DNA of 6,625 nucleotides from Candidatus Omnitrophota bacterium (lineage in GTDB: Bacteria > Hinthialibacterota > Hinthialibacteria > JAKQFZ01), in the NCBI GenBank assembly GCA_029558215.1, contig JAKQFZ010000144.1, forward strand, positions 1 to 6,625. Reading direction: 5' to 3'. Below are positions 1 to 6,411 of the stretch, piece by piece; position 1 is the first letter of the stretch, and each line of letters opens with the position of its first letter. The notes beneath the pieces are model-generated. The model was given only the letters and a program-made list of their open reading frames with translations, searched no databases and was not told the DNA's origin. The position numbers and the translations under genes are program-made.

Positions 1-501
1 TGACTCGATGAGATCTGCCACTGCCTCCGCCTGCGTCAGCGTGAGGCGACCATTAGCAAATGCGCGAAGCGTGAACTCTCCTGGTCGCGCCAACCGAGCG
101 CCCAGTCCCATCAGCAGATCAAGCGTCCTGTCCAACACTACCACGCTTCCATGCGCTTGTATTTCGCACATGTCCTCGCCGGTGTAGGAGTGAGGGGCTT
201 TCATGAGAACCAGCAAGGCTTCGTCAACAAACTCTCCCGTCTGAGGATCGACAATGCTCCCGTGAATGAGTTTTCGCTCTTGTCTCTCGGATGGTTTGAG
301 CGTGCCTTGGCTGGGTCGGAAAATGCGATCGGCAATGACAGGGGACTGTGAACCACTGAGTCGAACAATCCCGATGGCGCTCTTGCCTCTCGGTGTGGCA
401 GGCGCGGCAATGGTGTCACTGCTTGAAAGAAGATCAAGTGTTTCCTTGTTCGAAAGTCCCTGGTTCAATTCTCCGCGCCTCTCTGCGCTTCCCAAAGCCA
501 C
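1..501 (-). CDS. mnmE: tRNA modification GTPase MnmE, N-terminal part (runs off the window)
   Basis: With MnmG, MnmE modifies the wobble uridine (cmnm5/nm5U34) of certain tRNAs in the cytoplasm, using tetrahydrofolate and GTP. The 167 visible codons cover the N-terminal folate-binding/dimerisation domain and the start of the helical domain. Recognisable family blocks are DTIAAPATP (29-37) followed by IGIVRLSG (43-50), APHSYTGED (102-110), and RPGEFTLRAFANGRLTLTQAEA (139-160, slightly variable). The G domain and the C-terminal Cys motif lie beyond the left edge. I chose the GTG start at 501 because GGGGAG sits 8 nt upstream and an in-frame TGA lies just before it. A TTG at 468 (with GAGAGG upstream) would give a length closer to typical MnmE N-termini and is a real alternative. 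The gene follows the 201-aa unknown gene by 70 nt with no visible terminator, so it is probably co-transcribed. The identification is firm; only the start is uncertain. Confidence 0.95.
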   Translation of the reverse strand, partial: MALGSAERRGELNQGLSNKETLDLLSSSDTIAAPATPRGKSAIGIVRLSGSQSPVIADRIFRPSQGTLKPSERQERKLIHGSIVDPQTGEFVDEALLVLMKAPHSYTGEDMCEIQAHGSVVVLDRTLDLLMGLGARLARPGEFTLRAFANGRLTLTQAEAVADLIES

Positions 502-571
502 AACTCTGTCTCCCCATGAACGAAAGGGAAACCTTCACACACCACATCCGATCCACGAATGACGCGAATCG

Positions 572-1177
572 TCAGAGATTGCCAAGTCGTTCCTTGAGGG
601 CCTTGATTGCCACAGTCGCTTGCGGTTTGTTCCAGATTCGAAAAACCTGAGTCCTCTGTTGTCCACTATCGCTGCTGCGGGAAGGCTCCCAGAGTTCAAC
701 CATGGGAATAGCGGATTCTTCGACTCGAACACGAGCCACGAGAACGCCACTGCGGCACGCATCCACGCTCTTGCCAACGGTCACAGTCAAACGGGAGTCC
801 GCCTTGAGAATGCGCCACAGTTTGAGGAATGTTCGTGCTTGGAGGAGACGACTCTCCGCATTGGCCTCAGGCTCTGTCTCACTGGAAACCGTCTGTTGTT
901 CTGTTTCTTCGACACATTGCTCAAGATTCAGGGCAAAGCGCCCCTGCTTGTCACAGTAGAGTTCACCAGCAGCCTTTGCCTTGTCGAGCAGTGACAGGAC
1001 AAGTATGTGTTTTTCTTTCAACCTCACGGCGATCCTGTCCGCAGACATGGGACCCATCGCTTCGAGCAGATCGCGAACACGGGCAAGCAGGCGTACTTCC
1101 CGCGTCTGTAGTGTCAGTGTGGCTGGACTCGTGCCGTTTGGTTGTTCCATCTGTGATGTTTTTCGGCTCGTGCTCAA
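572..1177 (-). CDS. Hypothetical protein with a winged-helix-like N-terminal region
   Basis: I do not recognise this 201-residue protein. Residues about 27-85 look like a winged helix: a helix (EVRLLARVRDLLEAMG), then SADRIAVRLKEK, then HILVLSLLDKAKAAGEL and a short beta hairpin ending in GRFAL. An acidic linker (about 88-108) leads to a helix (RLLQARTFLKLWRILK, 110-125) and a C-terminal part rich in alternating Val/Arg and Trp residues (about 130-185). No signal peptide or membrane segment is visible, so it is probably cytoplasmic. The start taken here is a TTG whose TTGA overlaps the gspB stop by 4 nt, suggesting translational coupling; an in-frame ATG at 1150 (residue 10) is an alternative, and neither has a clear Shine-Dalgarno. 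It lies between gspB and mnmE on the same strand. DNA binding is suggested only by the predicted fold; a protein-interaction winged helix is equally possible. Confidence 0.8.
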   Translation of the reverse strand: MSTSRKTSQMEQPNGTSPATLTLQTREVRLLARVRDLLEAMGPMSADRIAVRLKEKHILVLSLLDKAKAAGELYCDKQGRFALNLEQCVEETEQQTVSSETEPEANAESRLLQARTFLKLWRILKADSRLTVTVGKSVDACRSGVLVARVRVEESAIPMVELWEPSRSSDSGQQRTQVFRIWNKPQATVAIKALKERLGNL

Positions 1178-1842
1178 GGGGCGATCAGGATCATATCAGC
1201 AATTCCCTCCAGCACGATTCCCTCCTTCTCGATCTTGAGGACGCGATGTCCCTGAACGGTGCCACCGACTTCCAAGAGGCTTCCATTCACTATGGCCATT
1301 GGTCGTTTCTCGTTCCAGATGATCCCTTGCACAACGATGCCTTCCACTTCTCCCTTCTCAGCAACGGGTGTGGTCTTCGGAAGTGCGGTCGGCGTCTGTG
1401 AAGGGGGAATGGGTTTGCGAACCTGCTCAATGGGCATTCTCTGAACGGCAGTTGGAGTTCGAGTTGGCTTGAGCGTTTCCGTCGGTTCAGGCGGAGCTGC
1501 CGTTGGAACGATGGGTGTTGGGGTTGAGGTCGGAGTGAAAGTCATCGTCGGCAACGCTTGGGCAATCTGGGCACGGATGATTTCCTGAATTTCTTCCAGA
1601 GATTCCCTCTGGGGAGTGGCAGGGGATTCCGGCCTCTTGAGTTGAGAGAACGCCTTGAAACCCAACCAGAGCCCACCGGAGAGAAGACAGAGGGATAGGG
1701 CGATGAGCAAACAGGCTTTAATCCAAGGCATGAGCCTCTCAACAGGCTGAGACTCGGGCGAATAGCCACCACCTTGAAAGGGCGACTGCTCTCCTGAGCG
1801 TGCCTGTTCGCGCTTGCGAAGTGCTTTGAGAATGGAACTCAT
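1174..1842 (-). CDS. gspB: GspB/ExeB-like type II secretion assembly protein
   Basis: This is a 222-residue bitopic inner-membrane protein. The N-terminus SSILKALRKREQAR matches the family's opening 'SxILxALRKxExxR' motif. One transmembrane helix spans about 39-63 (IKACLLIALSLCLL...). A Thr/Pro-rich periplasmic linker occupies about 100-160, with repeated TPT steps. The C-terminal domain (about 165-222) has the T2SSB pattern: VVQGIIWNEKRPMAIVNG, then a turn with GHRVLKIEKEGIVLEG. In the characterised Aeromonas system, ExeB pairs with ExeA to carry the secretin through peptidoglycan; the same role is inferred here. The ATG overlaps the stop of the upstream ATPase gene as ATGA, and its own stop overlaps the next gene by 4 nt, so the genes are tightly coupled. 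TonB-like Pro-rich proteins share the general layout, but the conserved N-terminus and the gspA neighbour favour GspB. Confidence 0.87.
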   Translation of the reverse strand: MSSILKALRKREQARSGEQSPFQGGGYSPESQPVERLMPWIKACLLIALSLCLLSGGLWLGFKAFSQLKRPESPATPQRESLEEIQEIIRAQIAQALPTMTFTPTSTPTPIVPTAAPPEPTETLKPTRTPTAVQRMPIEQVRKPIPPSQTPTALPKTTPVAEKGEVEGIVVQGIIWNEKRPMAIVNGSLLEVGGTVQGHRVLKIEKEGIVLEGIADMILIAP

Positions 1843-3890
1843 GGTGTTCTTTCGGTTTCCTGTGTGTCCGCTCGGGAAAGATGAGGGACTCCCAATTCCA
1901 TCGCCGACTTGAGCGCAATGTACGTCTCCTGCCCGACAATACCGTCAGGAGTCAGCCCTCGATCTGCCTGAAACCGCCTCACGGCTTCTTCGGTTTTGCT
2001 CCCGTAGTTCCCGTTGGGTGTATAGGAGAAATACCCCATCTCACGCAACGCGTTCTGCATTCGGAAGATTGCTTTGCTGGCATCAACTCCAGGACGCCAA
2101 TTCTCTTCGAGTCGCCAGGACTTGGGGACGATATAGGTAACGTTGCCAGACCAGTCCGTTAGAAGTTCACCCCATTTCGTCTTGAATTTGCCGAGCGAAG
2201 CCCACGCAAGAGTGGCTTGATCATCCTGGACTGAGAGAAGAACGGCAGGCTCTTCGGTATCTGACCACAGAATGCACGGAATGCCGATGCCACGCACTCG
2301 GGTGGCATCCAAGACGAAGGACTCTTCAACAAATCCGTTCTGAAGAGCAAGAAAAGGGGTTGCTGAAGACTGAAGACTGGCCTGTTTGAATGCCTCAGCC
2401 AATTGTTCCTCTGAGGCGTCCCAAACTCGACACAGTGTCGCCCTGACAGCCCAGGGAGCAGATTCGGGACGGTGCGCTCGGAACACACCTTCAGAATCAA
2501 AAACCTCTTCACCGGTCGCGATTGCCCGCTCTGCCGACGCTGAGACTGGCTCAGGCAGAGCGGTTGCCTGGACTCGAACCGGTTCTGATGTAGGCTCCTC
2601 CAAGACTTCTCCATCCAACTCCCCCTTGGGAGAAAGCAAAGACTCCGAGGTTTGATCCTGGACAAGATGGGGCTGCGGAAGTTCGGGCGTTGCCTCGCCG
2701 ATCTGAACTTGAGCCGCAAGAGTGTCAGGCACGGCAGATTCGTTGAGTGAGCTCACCTCAGGAATCTCGGTAGATGGAATAGCTGTGTCCTTGACAGTGG
2801 ATTCCAAACGGTCATCAGATTTGTTGCCGGACTCAATAGCCGGTTCAGAGTCAGACAACGCCTCCAATGAGTCAGCGTGTGATACCACATTGGGTCTGCT
2901 CAGATCGCGTACCGTCAGCACAAGCCAGAAATTGACTCCCAGCAAAGCCACAAGCAGAATGAGAATCAGTACGACAACAGTTCTCAGCAGATTCACCCTG
3001 GGGGAATCCAGAGGCGCAGCCTTGCCCAGGATGCTCAAGTCGGGTTCTGCAGACTTTGCCTTTGAGAGAGTTTTCCTGCTGGGGCGTTCGCTCTGAATCT
3101 CTCCAAAGGCCTGTTTGACGATGGCTTCAGTGATGCGACCTGCTCCTTCCACAAACGCGACAAGAAGAGCACGGTCACAAAGCACGTTGATCTTTCTCGG
3201 AATCCCCTGGGTCTTGTCGCTGATGAACTTCAGCGCCTGGGCATCGAAATGGATGGTGCCCTGTCCGCCCGCCACCATGATGCGATGCTGGATGTACTCG
3301 CGTGTTTCTTCCTCAGTCAGTGGAGTCAGGTGAAATCGAACGGAAACGCGCTGCTCGAGCTGCCGCAGTTGGGGGGATGCCAGTTTCTCAGACAGCTCCG
3401 GCTGTCCCAAGAGCACGATTTGAATCAGTTTGACCTTCTCTGTCTCGAGATTGGAGATGATCCGAATTTGCTCCAAGGTTTCCAAAGGAAGGTTCTGCGC
3501 TTCGTCAATCACCAAAACCACATTGCGCCCCTGAGAATGCTGTTGGATCAGAAAAGCATCCAGTTGTTCCAACAGACTTTTCTTGGTGTGTTCGGCGATG
3601 GAGATATAGAACTCGTTGAGGATGCTCTCAAGCAGCTCCACTTCAGAAAGCATGGGATTCAGGACAAGGGCGATTCGGGTGTCTTCACCAAACTGGGTCA
3701 GCAGAGAGCGACAGATGGTGGTCTTCCCGGTTCCAACCTCTCCCGTGATGACGATGAATCCGCGACGCTGTTCGATACCGTAGACCAGATGCGCCAAAGC
3801 TTCCCGGTGCTTCTCCGTCAGGAAAAGGTATTCCGGGTCGGGCGTCATGTTGAAGGGCTTTTCCTTCAGGTTGAAGAACTGTTCGTACAT
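1839..3890 (-). CDS. gspA: GspA/ExeA-like AAA ATPase with periplasmic peptidoglycan-binding domain
   Basis: This 683-residue bitopic protein probably uses ATP hydrolysis inside the cell to drive secretin assembly through the cell wall with GspB. The domains in order are: the family N-terminus MYEQFFNLKEKPF with TPDPEYLF; a cytoplasmic AAA ATPase with Walker A GEVGTGKTT (50-58), Walker B VVLVIDEAQ (124-132), LLGQPEL (160-166) and GIPRKINVLCDRALL (229-243); one transmembrane helix (about 303-327); an acidic Ser/Glu/Pro-rich linker (about 335-475); a C39-peptidase-like fold (about 480-595); and a peptidoglycan-binding_1 domain (about 604-663, with AVRRFQADRGLTPDGIVGQET). The ATG at 3890 starts exactly at the conserved N-terminus. 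The reading frame is open to 4115, but the extra 75 residues are Arg/Ser-rich and overlap coaX, so I rejected them. This start overlaps coaX by 25 nt; AGGAAGGGG lies upstream at a long spacing of about 13 nt. It is longer than Aeromonas ExeA (about 550 residues), mainly because of the linker. Confidence 0.93.
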   Translation of the reverse strand: MYEQFFNLKEKPFNMTPDPEYLFLTEKHREALAHLVYGIEQRRGFIVITGEVGTGKTTICRSLLTQFGEDTRIALVLNPMLSEVELLESILNEFYISIAEHTKKSLLEQLDAFLIQQHSQGRNVVLVIDEAQNLPLETLEQIRIISNLETEKVKLIQIVLLGQPELSEKLASPQLRQLEQRVSVRFHLTPLTEEETREYIQHRIMVAGGQGTIHFDAQALKFISDKTQGIPRKINVLCDRALLVAFVEGAGRITEAIVKQAFGEIQSERPSRKTLSKAKSAEPDLSILGKAAPLDSPRVNLLRTVVVLILILLVALLGVNFWLVLTVRDLSRPNVVSHADSLEALSDSEPAIESGNKSDDRLESTVKDTAIPSTEIPEVSSLNESAVPDTLAAQVQIGEATPELPQPHLVQDQTSESLLSPKGELDGEVLEEPTSEPVRVQATALPEPVSASAERAIATGEEVFDSEGVFRAHRPESAPWAVRATLCRVWDASEEQLAEAFKQASLQSSATPFLALQNGFVEESFVLDATRVRGIGIPCILWSDTEEPAVLLSVQDDQATLAWASLGKFKTKWGELLTDWSGNVTYIVPKSWRLEENWRPGVDASKAIFRMQNALREMGYFSYTPNGNYGSKTEEAVRRFQADRGLTPDGIVGQETYIALKSAMELGVPHLSRADTQETERTP

Positions 3891-4675
3891 CGAAGATGAA
3901 TCGCCCCTTCCTGTGATAGCCGATAGAGAATCTGCAATCCCTTCAGGGTGAGATCCGGATCTATGATATCTACACTGGGAGTCTGATCGCGAAGCAACTC
4001 CGCATAGCCTCCGGTAGCGATCACTTTTGCCCGATGTGGCAGGGCTTTCTGCATGCGTTCGACCAGGCCTTCCACTTGGGCGACAAGCCCATAGAAAAGA
4101 CCGACCTGAAGGCATTCAATCGTGCTCTTGCCGATTGCGGAAGGTGGTGGCACGACTTCCACTCGCTGCAAGAGAGCTGTCTTCTCAAAGAGAGCCTGAG
4201 CGGAAATGTGCAGCCCGGGACAGATCGCGCCTCCGATGTACTCCCCCTGTTCCGAAACGATCTCGTATGTTGTTGCCGTTCCCAGATCCACGATGATCAA
4301 GGGAGGACCGTACAGATCGCGTCCTGCAACTGCATTGACAAGGCGGTCGGGGCCAAGTTCCTCGGGGCGATGCAGTTTGACGGGCATGGCGTTCAGTTCG
4401 GTCGGAATGACGCAGTAGACGCCTTTGCTGTAGTACTTATGAACGGCACGCACCAATTCCCGCGTCGCTGGAGGCACAACGCTTGAGAGGACGAAGTCAG
4501 GATCCGCCCCGGCATGCTGAAGAAACGGCGTCCACAGCACCTGAATCTCGTCCGCCGTCCGCCATCGATCAGTGACGAGCCGATATGTGTGCGTGAGTTC
4601 GCCTTCTGGCGTGAAAAGACCCAGAGCGATATTTGTATTTCCGACATCAATGGCAATGAGTGAATTCTTGTTCAT
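3866..4675 (-). CDS. coaX: Type III pantothenate kinase
   Basis: CoaX phosphorylates pantothenate with ATP, the first step of coenzyme A synthesis, in the cytoplasm. Type III enzymes need a monovalent cation and are not inhibited by CoA. The sequence (269 residues from this ATG) has the ASKHA-fold motifs: phosphate-binding IAIDVGNTN near the N-terminus; GPDRLVNAVAG (about 108-118), holding the Asp taken as the general base; IIVDLGTATTYEIV with GGAICPGL (about 127-154); FYGLVAQVEGLV (about 194-205); and ATGGYAELL (about 220-228). The length is normal for the family. A GTG two codons upstream (4681) is the other possible start; both have weak ribosome-binding sites, and the ATG fits the usual short N-terminus. 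The 3' end overlaps the gspA start by 25 nt, which makes coaX the first gene of the secretion-linked cluster. In some bacteria coaX neighbours birA, but no birA is present here. Confidence 0.95.
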   Translation of the reverse strand: MNKNSLIAIDVGNTNIALGLFTPEGELTHTYRLVTDRWRTADEIQVLWTPFLQHAGADPDFVLSSVVPPATRELVRAVHKYYSKGVYCVIPTELNAMPVKLHRPEELGPDRLVNAVAGRDLYGPPLIIVDLGTATTYEIVSEQGEYIGGAICPGLHISAQALFEKTALLQRVEVVPPPSAIGKSTIECLQVGLFYGLVAQVEGLVERMQKALPHRAKVIATGGYAELLRDQTPSVDIIDPDLTLKGLQILYRLSQEGAIHLRCTNSSST

Positions 4676-4699
4676 GAGCACCCATTCTTCTGCGATTCA

Positions 4700-4715
4700 G
4701 CCCAATATGATGGGC
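4700..4715 (-). other. Small inverted repeat in the coaX leader
   Basis: GCCCA and TGGGC form a 5-bp stem around a 6-nt loop, ending about 25 nt upstream of the coaX ATG. In a minus-strand transcript it would lie just before the ribosome-binding region. The stem is short and could be a chance occurrence; no known riboswitch or operator is recognised. Confidence 0.3.
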
Positions 4716-4735
4716 GAAACAACGTTGATAAGCAC

Positions 4736-4764
4736 AACATATACGAATTGAGGCGCATAGGCAA
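4736..4764 (-). promoter_or_regulatory. Possible sigma-70-type promoter for the coaX-gspAB cluster
   Basis: On the minus strand, TTGCCT (4764-4759) and TATGTT (4741-4736) are separated by 17 bp. Each hexamer matches 4 of 6 consensus bases. The pair lies between the pseudopilin terminator and coaX, where a promoter for the downstream cluster is expected, with a leader of about 55-60 nt before the coaX start. The match is weak, and the placement is the main support. Confidence 0.3.
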
Positions 4765-4800
4765 GCGGAATGATGCGAGAAGTCAGTCAGCCCCACACCC

Positions 4801-4836
4801 AAGCAAAAGAGCCACAGGGAAATTCCCTGTGGCTCT
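4801..4836 (-). terminator. Intrinsic (rho-independent) terminator of the pseudopilin gene
   Basis: A perfect 13-bp inverted repeat (AGAGCCACAGGGA / TCCCTGTGGCTCT, 4808-4836) closes a 3-nt loop. On the minus strand it is followed by TTTTGCTT. It begins 28 nt after the pseudopilin stop codon. No T-run follows on the plus strand, so it acts in one direction. It makes the pseudopilin a single-gene unit and separates it from coaX. Confidence 0.88.
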
Positions 4837-4864
4837 GAATAAGTCATCGAGACAGAACTCCAGA

Positions 4865-5485
4865 CTAATACAGATCTGACTCCAGAGGCTCTTTGGTCAT
4901 GATCCCAGCCTTCTGGGAGATGAAGATGTTGCCCTGGCTGACAGTGCCATTGGTCGGATCGTAGATGATCCGCTGTGTTCGAGAAGCAGTATTGGTTGGA
5001 TTGTTCCAGTAATTTCGGTCGGGACCGTATGAAGTGAAGCGATATTTCCCGTATACATTCCTGAACTTCCCAGTCGTATCCGTCCAGGCTCTGTTTGGCC
5101 CTATCGTATGATACGAATAGATAATCTCATCTTCGGGTGTGCTCGAAAGGCCGGGAACATCATTGAAGGGATCCCGCAACGCGGCTTTCTTGATATAGGC
5201 AATGGGCGTTGTGAAATCCGGGCTGCAGTAGCCGGAACCCCAAAGGGGACCACCACCGTCGCCCATCGTGCTGTAGGGCGGCTCACTGGTGTTGCGAGGA
5301 TACATATTGCAGTCTACCAGATAAGTTTCCGCCGCTGTCTGCAGGGTCTTCATTTCCGACTTGGCACGGGCGACTTTCGCTCGCACTTGCGCTGCCAGAA
5401 AGTTCGGGATCGCGATTGCCGCCAAAATGCCGATGATGGCGACGACGATCAGCAACTCAATCAAAGTGAAACCTTTTCTCCGCAT
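4865..5485 (-). CDS. GspG-like type II secretion pseudopilin / prepilin-type protein
   Basis: This 206-residue protein has a textbook class III signal: MRRKG, then F6 and E10 (Glu at +5 of the mature protein), followed by the hydrophobic helix LLIVVAIIGILAAIAIPNFL. Prepilin peptidase should cleave after G5 and methylate F6. Residues 27-60 continue the long alpha-1 helix (AKVARAKSEMKTLQTAAETYLVD), and the rest is a globular domain with SYGPDR (152-157) and YDPTNGTVSQGNI (175-187), as in the abundant GspG-like pseudopilins of environmental bacteria. Cys59 and Cys87 could form a disulfide. It would sit in the inner membrane and polymerise into a pseudopilus or type IV pilus-like fibre. An AGGAGG lies 9 nt before the ATG, and a strong terminator follows, which suggests high expression as a single gene. 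Whether it serves type II secretion or another filament cannot be told from this window. Confidence 0.92.
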   Translation of the reverse strand: MRRKGFTLIELLIVVAIIGILAAIAIPNFLAAQVRAKVARAKSEMKTLQTAAETYLVDCNMYPRNTSEPPYSTMGDGGGPLWGSGYCSPDFTTPIAYIKKAALRDPFNDVPGLSSTPEDEIIYSYHTIGPNRAWTDTTGKFRNVYGKYRFTSYGPDRNYWNNPTNTASRTQRIIYDPTNGTVSQGNIFISQKAGIMTKEPLESDLY

Positions 5486-5494
5486 CGAAATCTA

Positions 5495-5500
5495 CCTCCT
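5495..5500 (-). promoter_or_regulatory. Strong Shine-Dalgarno of the pseudopilin gene
   Basis: A perfect AGGAGG on the minus strand lies 9 nt before the ATG at 5485. It is by far the best ribosome-binding site in the window. It fixes the pseudopilin start and suggests abundant product. Confidence 0.85.
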
Positions 5501-5575
5501 GGGTATTTGTTCTCCGAACAATTCTCATGAAGGCTTGACTTACGGATGCATCCTAAATGGTTTTATCAAGACAAG

Positions 5576-5583
5576 ATTCTATA
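5576..5583 (-). promoter_or_regulatory. Possible -10 element of the pseudopilin promoter
   Basis: TATAGAAT on the minus strand lies about 90 nt upstream of the pseudopilin ATG, in the gap between the two divergent genes. The hexamer 17 bp upstream (TCCTGA) is a poor -35. A TTGACT on the plus strand (5535-5540) could serve the divergent decarboxylase gene, but it has no well-spaced -10. The element is weakly supported. Confidence 0.22.
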
Positions 5584-5715
5584 AAGCCTGCATATCCCAA
5601 TCAGGATGAATCCCTGTCTCGCCTTCGGCTAAAGACTCAGAATATCTGGTCTTCATTAGCAATACCAAAAACGACGGTGTTGCGCATCCTCCTTTCTTCA
5701 TTTAACCTACTGCCC

Positions 5716-6405
5716 ATGTTGAATAAGCATTCTAATCAAATGGCAACAAACAAGTCAAATGAATTCATCTCGCTTTGGGAACGGCTGGCAGACCGGATAG
5801 GCTTGAACCGCCTCTTCCTCCGCCAGGGGGAAACCCGGTTGGATGAACGAGATGAGATTCTCATCAGCCCTATTGACGGCAAAGTCCAGCACATCGCTCC
5901 GATAGGCACGGACGGAGTCATCCAGGAGAAATCACTCTTTGGCAAACCTCGTTTCGTGTGCCTGAAAGACCATCTCTGCGATTCCCCTCACATGAAAGCG
6001 TTCCTGGGGGGACATTACATCAATCTGTATCTCGCTCCCTGGAACCTGCACTACATTCTTTTCCCTGCTGCCGGGAAGGTTGTAGAGACTCGCTACTTGC
6101 CTGGAGCGTGCTATCCGTTGGTATTTTGCCGTATGGGAGATGTTAAGAATGAGAAACTCTTCGCAATCGTGGAGACAAGATGGGGATTTCCAATCGCGAT
6201 GGTGCTGGTCGGCTCCTTTGCCGTCTGTGGAATCCATCTGGATGCCAAACAGGGCAAAGACTACGAAAAGGGCCACCGGCTCGGGTGTTTCAAGCTCGGC
6301 TCGACAGTCGTGATGGCGTTTCCACCCGGCAAAGTGGAGACCCTTGTGGAGGAAAGACAGCGAATTCGGTTGGGCGATCCTTTGGCCAGGCTGCTTTGTC
6401 CCTGA
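5716..6405 (+). CDS. psd: Phosphatidylserine decarboxylase-family protein
   Basis: Enzymes of this family convert phosphatidylserine to phosphatidylethanolamine at the inner membrane, using a pyruvoyl group made by self-cleavage before the serine of an LGST-type motif. Visible here, counting from 5716, are SPIDG (51-55, with the Asp of the maturation triad), GGHYINLYLAP (98-108), the histidine region NLHYIL (110-115), NEK (145-147, usually NER), VGSFAVCGI (165-173), and KG...LGCFKLGST (186-197) with Ser196 as the expected pyruvoyl site. It is 229 residues long, closer to the short decarboxylase type. The usual DYHRxH is changed to NLHYIL, so the second histidine is missing. The frame is open back to an ATG at 5557 (282 residues), and an ATG at 5740 is also possible; none of the three has a good Shine-Dalgarno. 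I chose 5716 because the conserved domain starts well downstream. It is divergent from the pseudopilin gene. The family call is firm; true substrate and activity are less certain. Confidence 0.88.
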   Translation: MLNKHSNQMATNKSNEFISLWERLADRIGLNRLFLRQGETRLDERDEILISPIDGKVQHIAPIGTDGVIQEKSLFGKPRFVCLKDHLCDSPHMKAFLGGHYINLYLAPWNLHYILFPAAGKVVETRYLPGACYPLVFCRMGDVKNEKLFAIVETRWGFPIAMVLVGSFAVCGIHLDAKQGKDYEKGHRLGCFKLGSTVVMAFPPGKVETLVEERQRIRLGDPLARLLCP

Positions 6406-6411
6406 TATCCT

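Noticed and set aside
829..1401. A 190-codon open frame on the plus strand
   Set aside because: It is antisense across the junction of gspB and the unknown gene, with no recognisable domain and no ribosome-binding site that stands out.
3249..3899. A 216-codon open frame on the plus strand
   Set aside because: It is antisense to the conserved ATPase domain of gspA, has no recognisable motifs, and mirrors codon bias of the real gene.
3891..4115. A 75-residue N-terminal extension of the GspA reading frame
   Set aside because: It is Arg/Ser-rich, has no family similarity and lies wholly within coaX. The canonical GspA N-terminus starts at 3890.
5580..5620. Sigma-54 promoter upstream of the pseudopilin
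   Set aside because: A TTGG and a GC occur on the minus strand but the spacing is one base short, and the TTGC core of the -12 box is absent.
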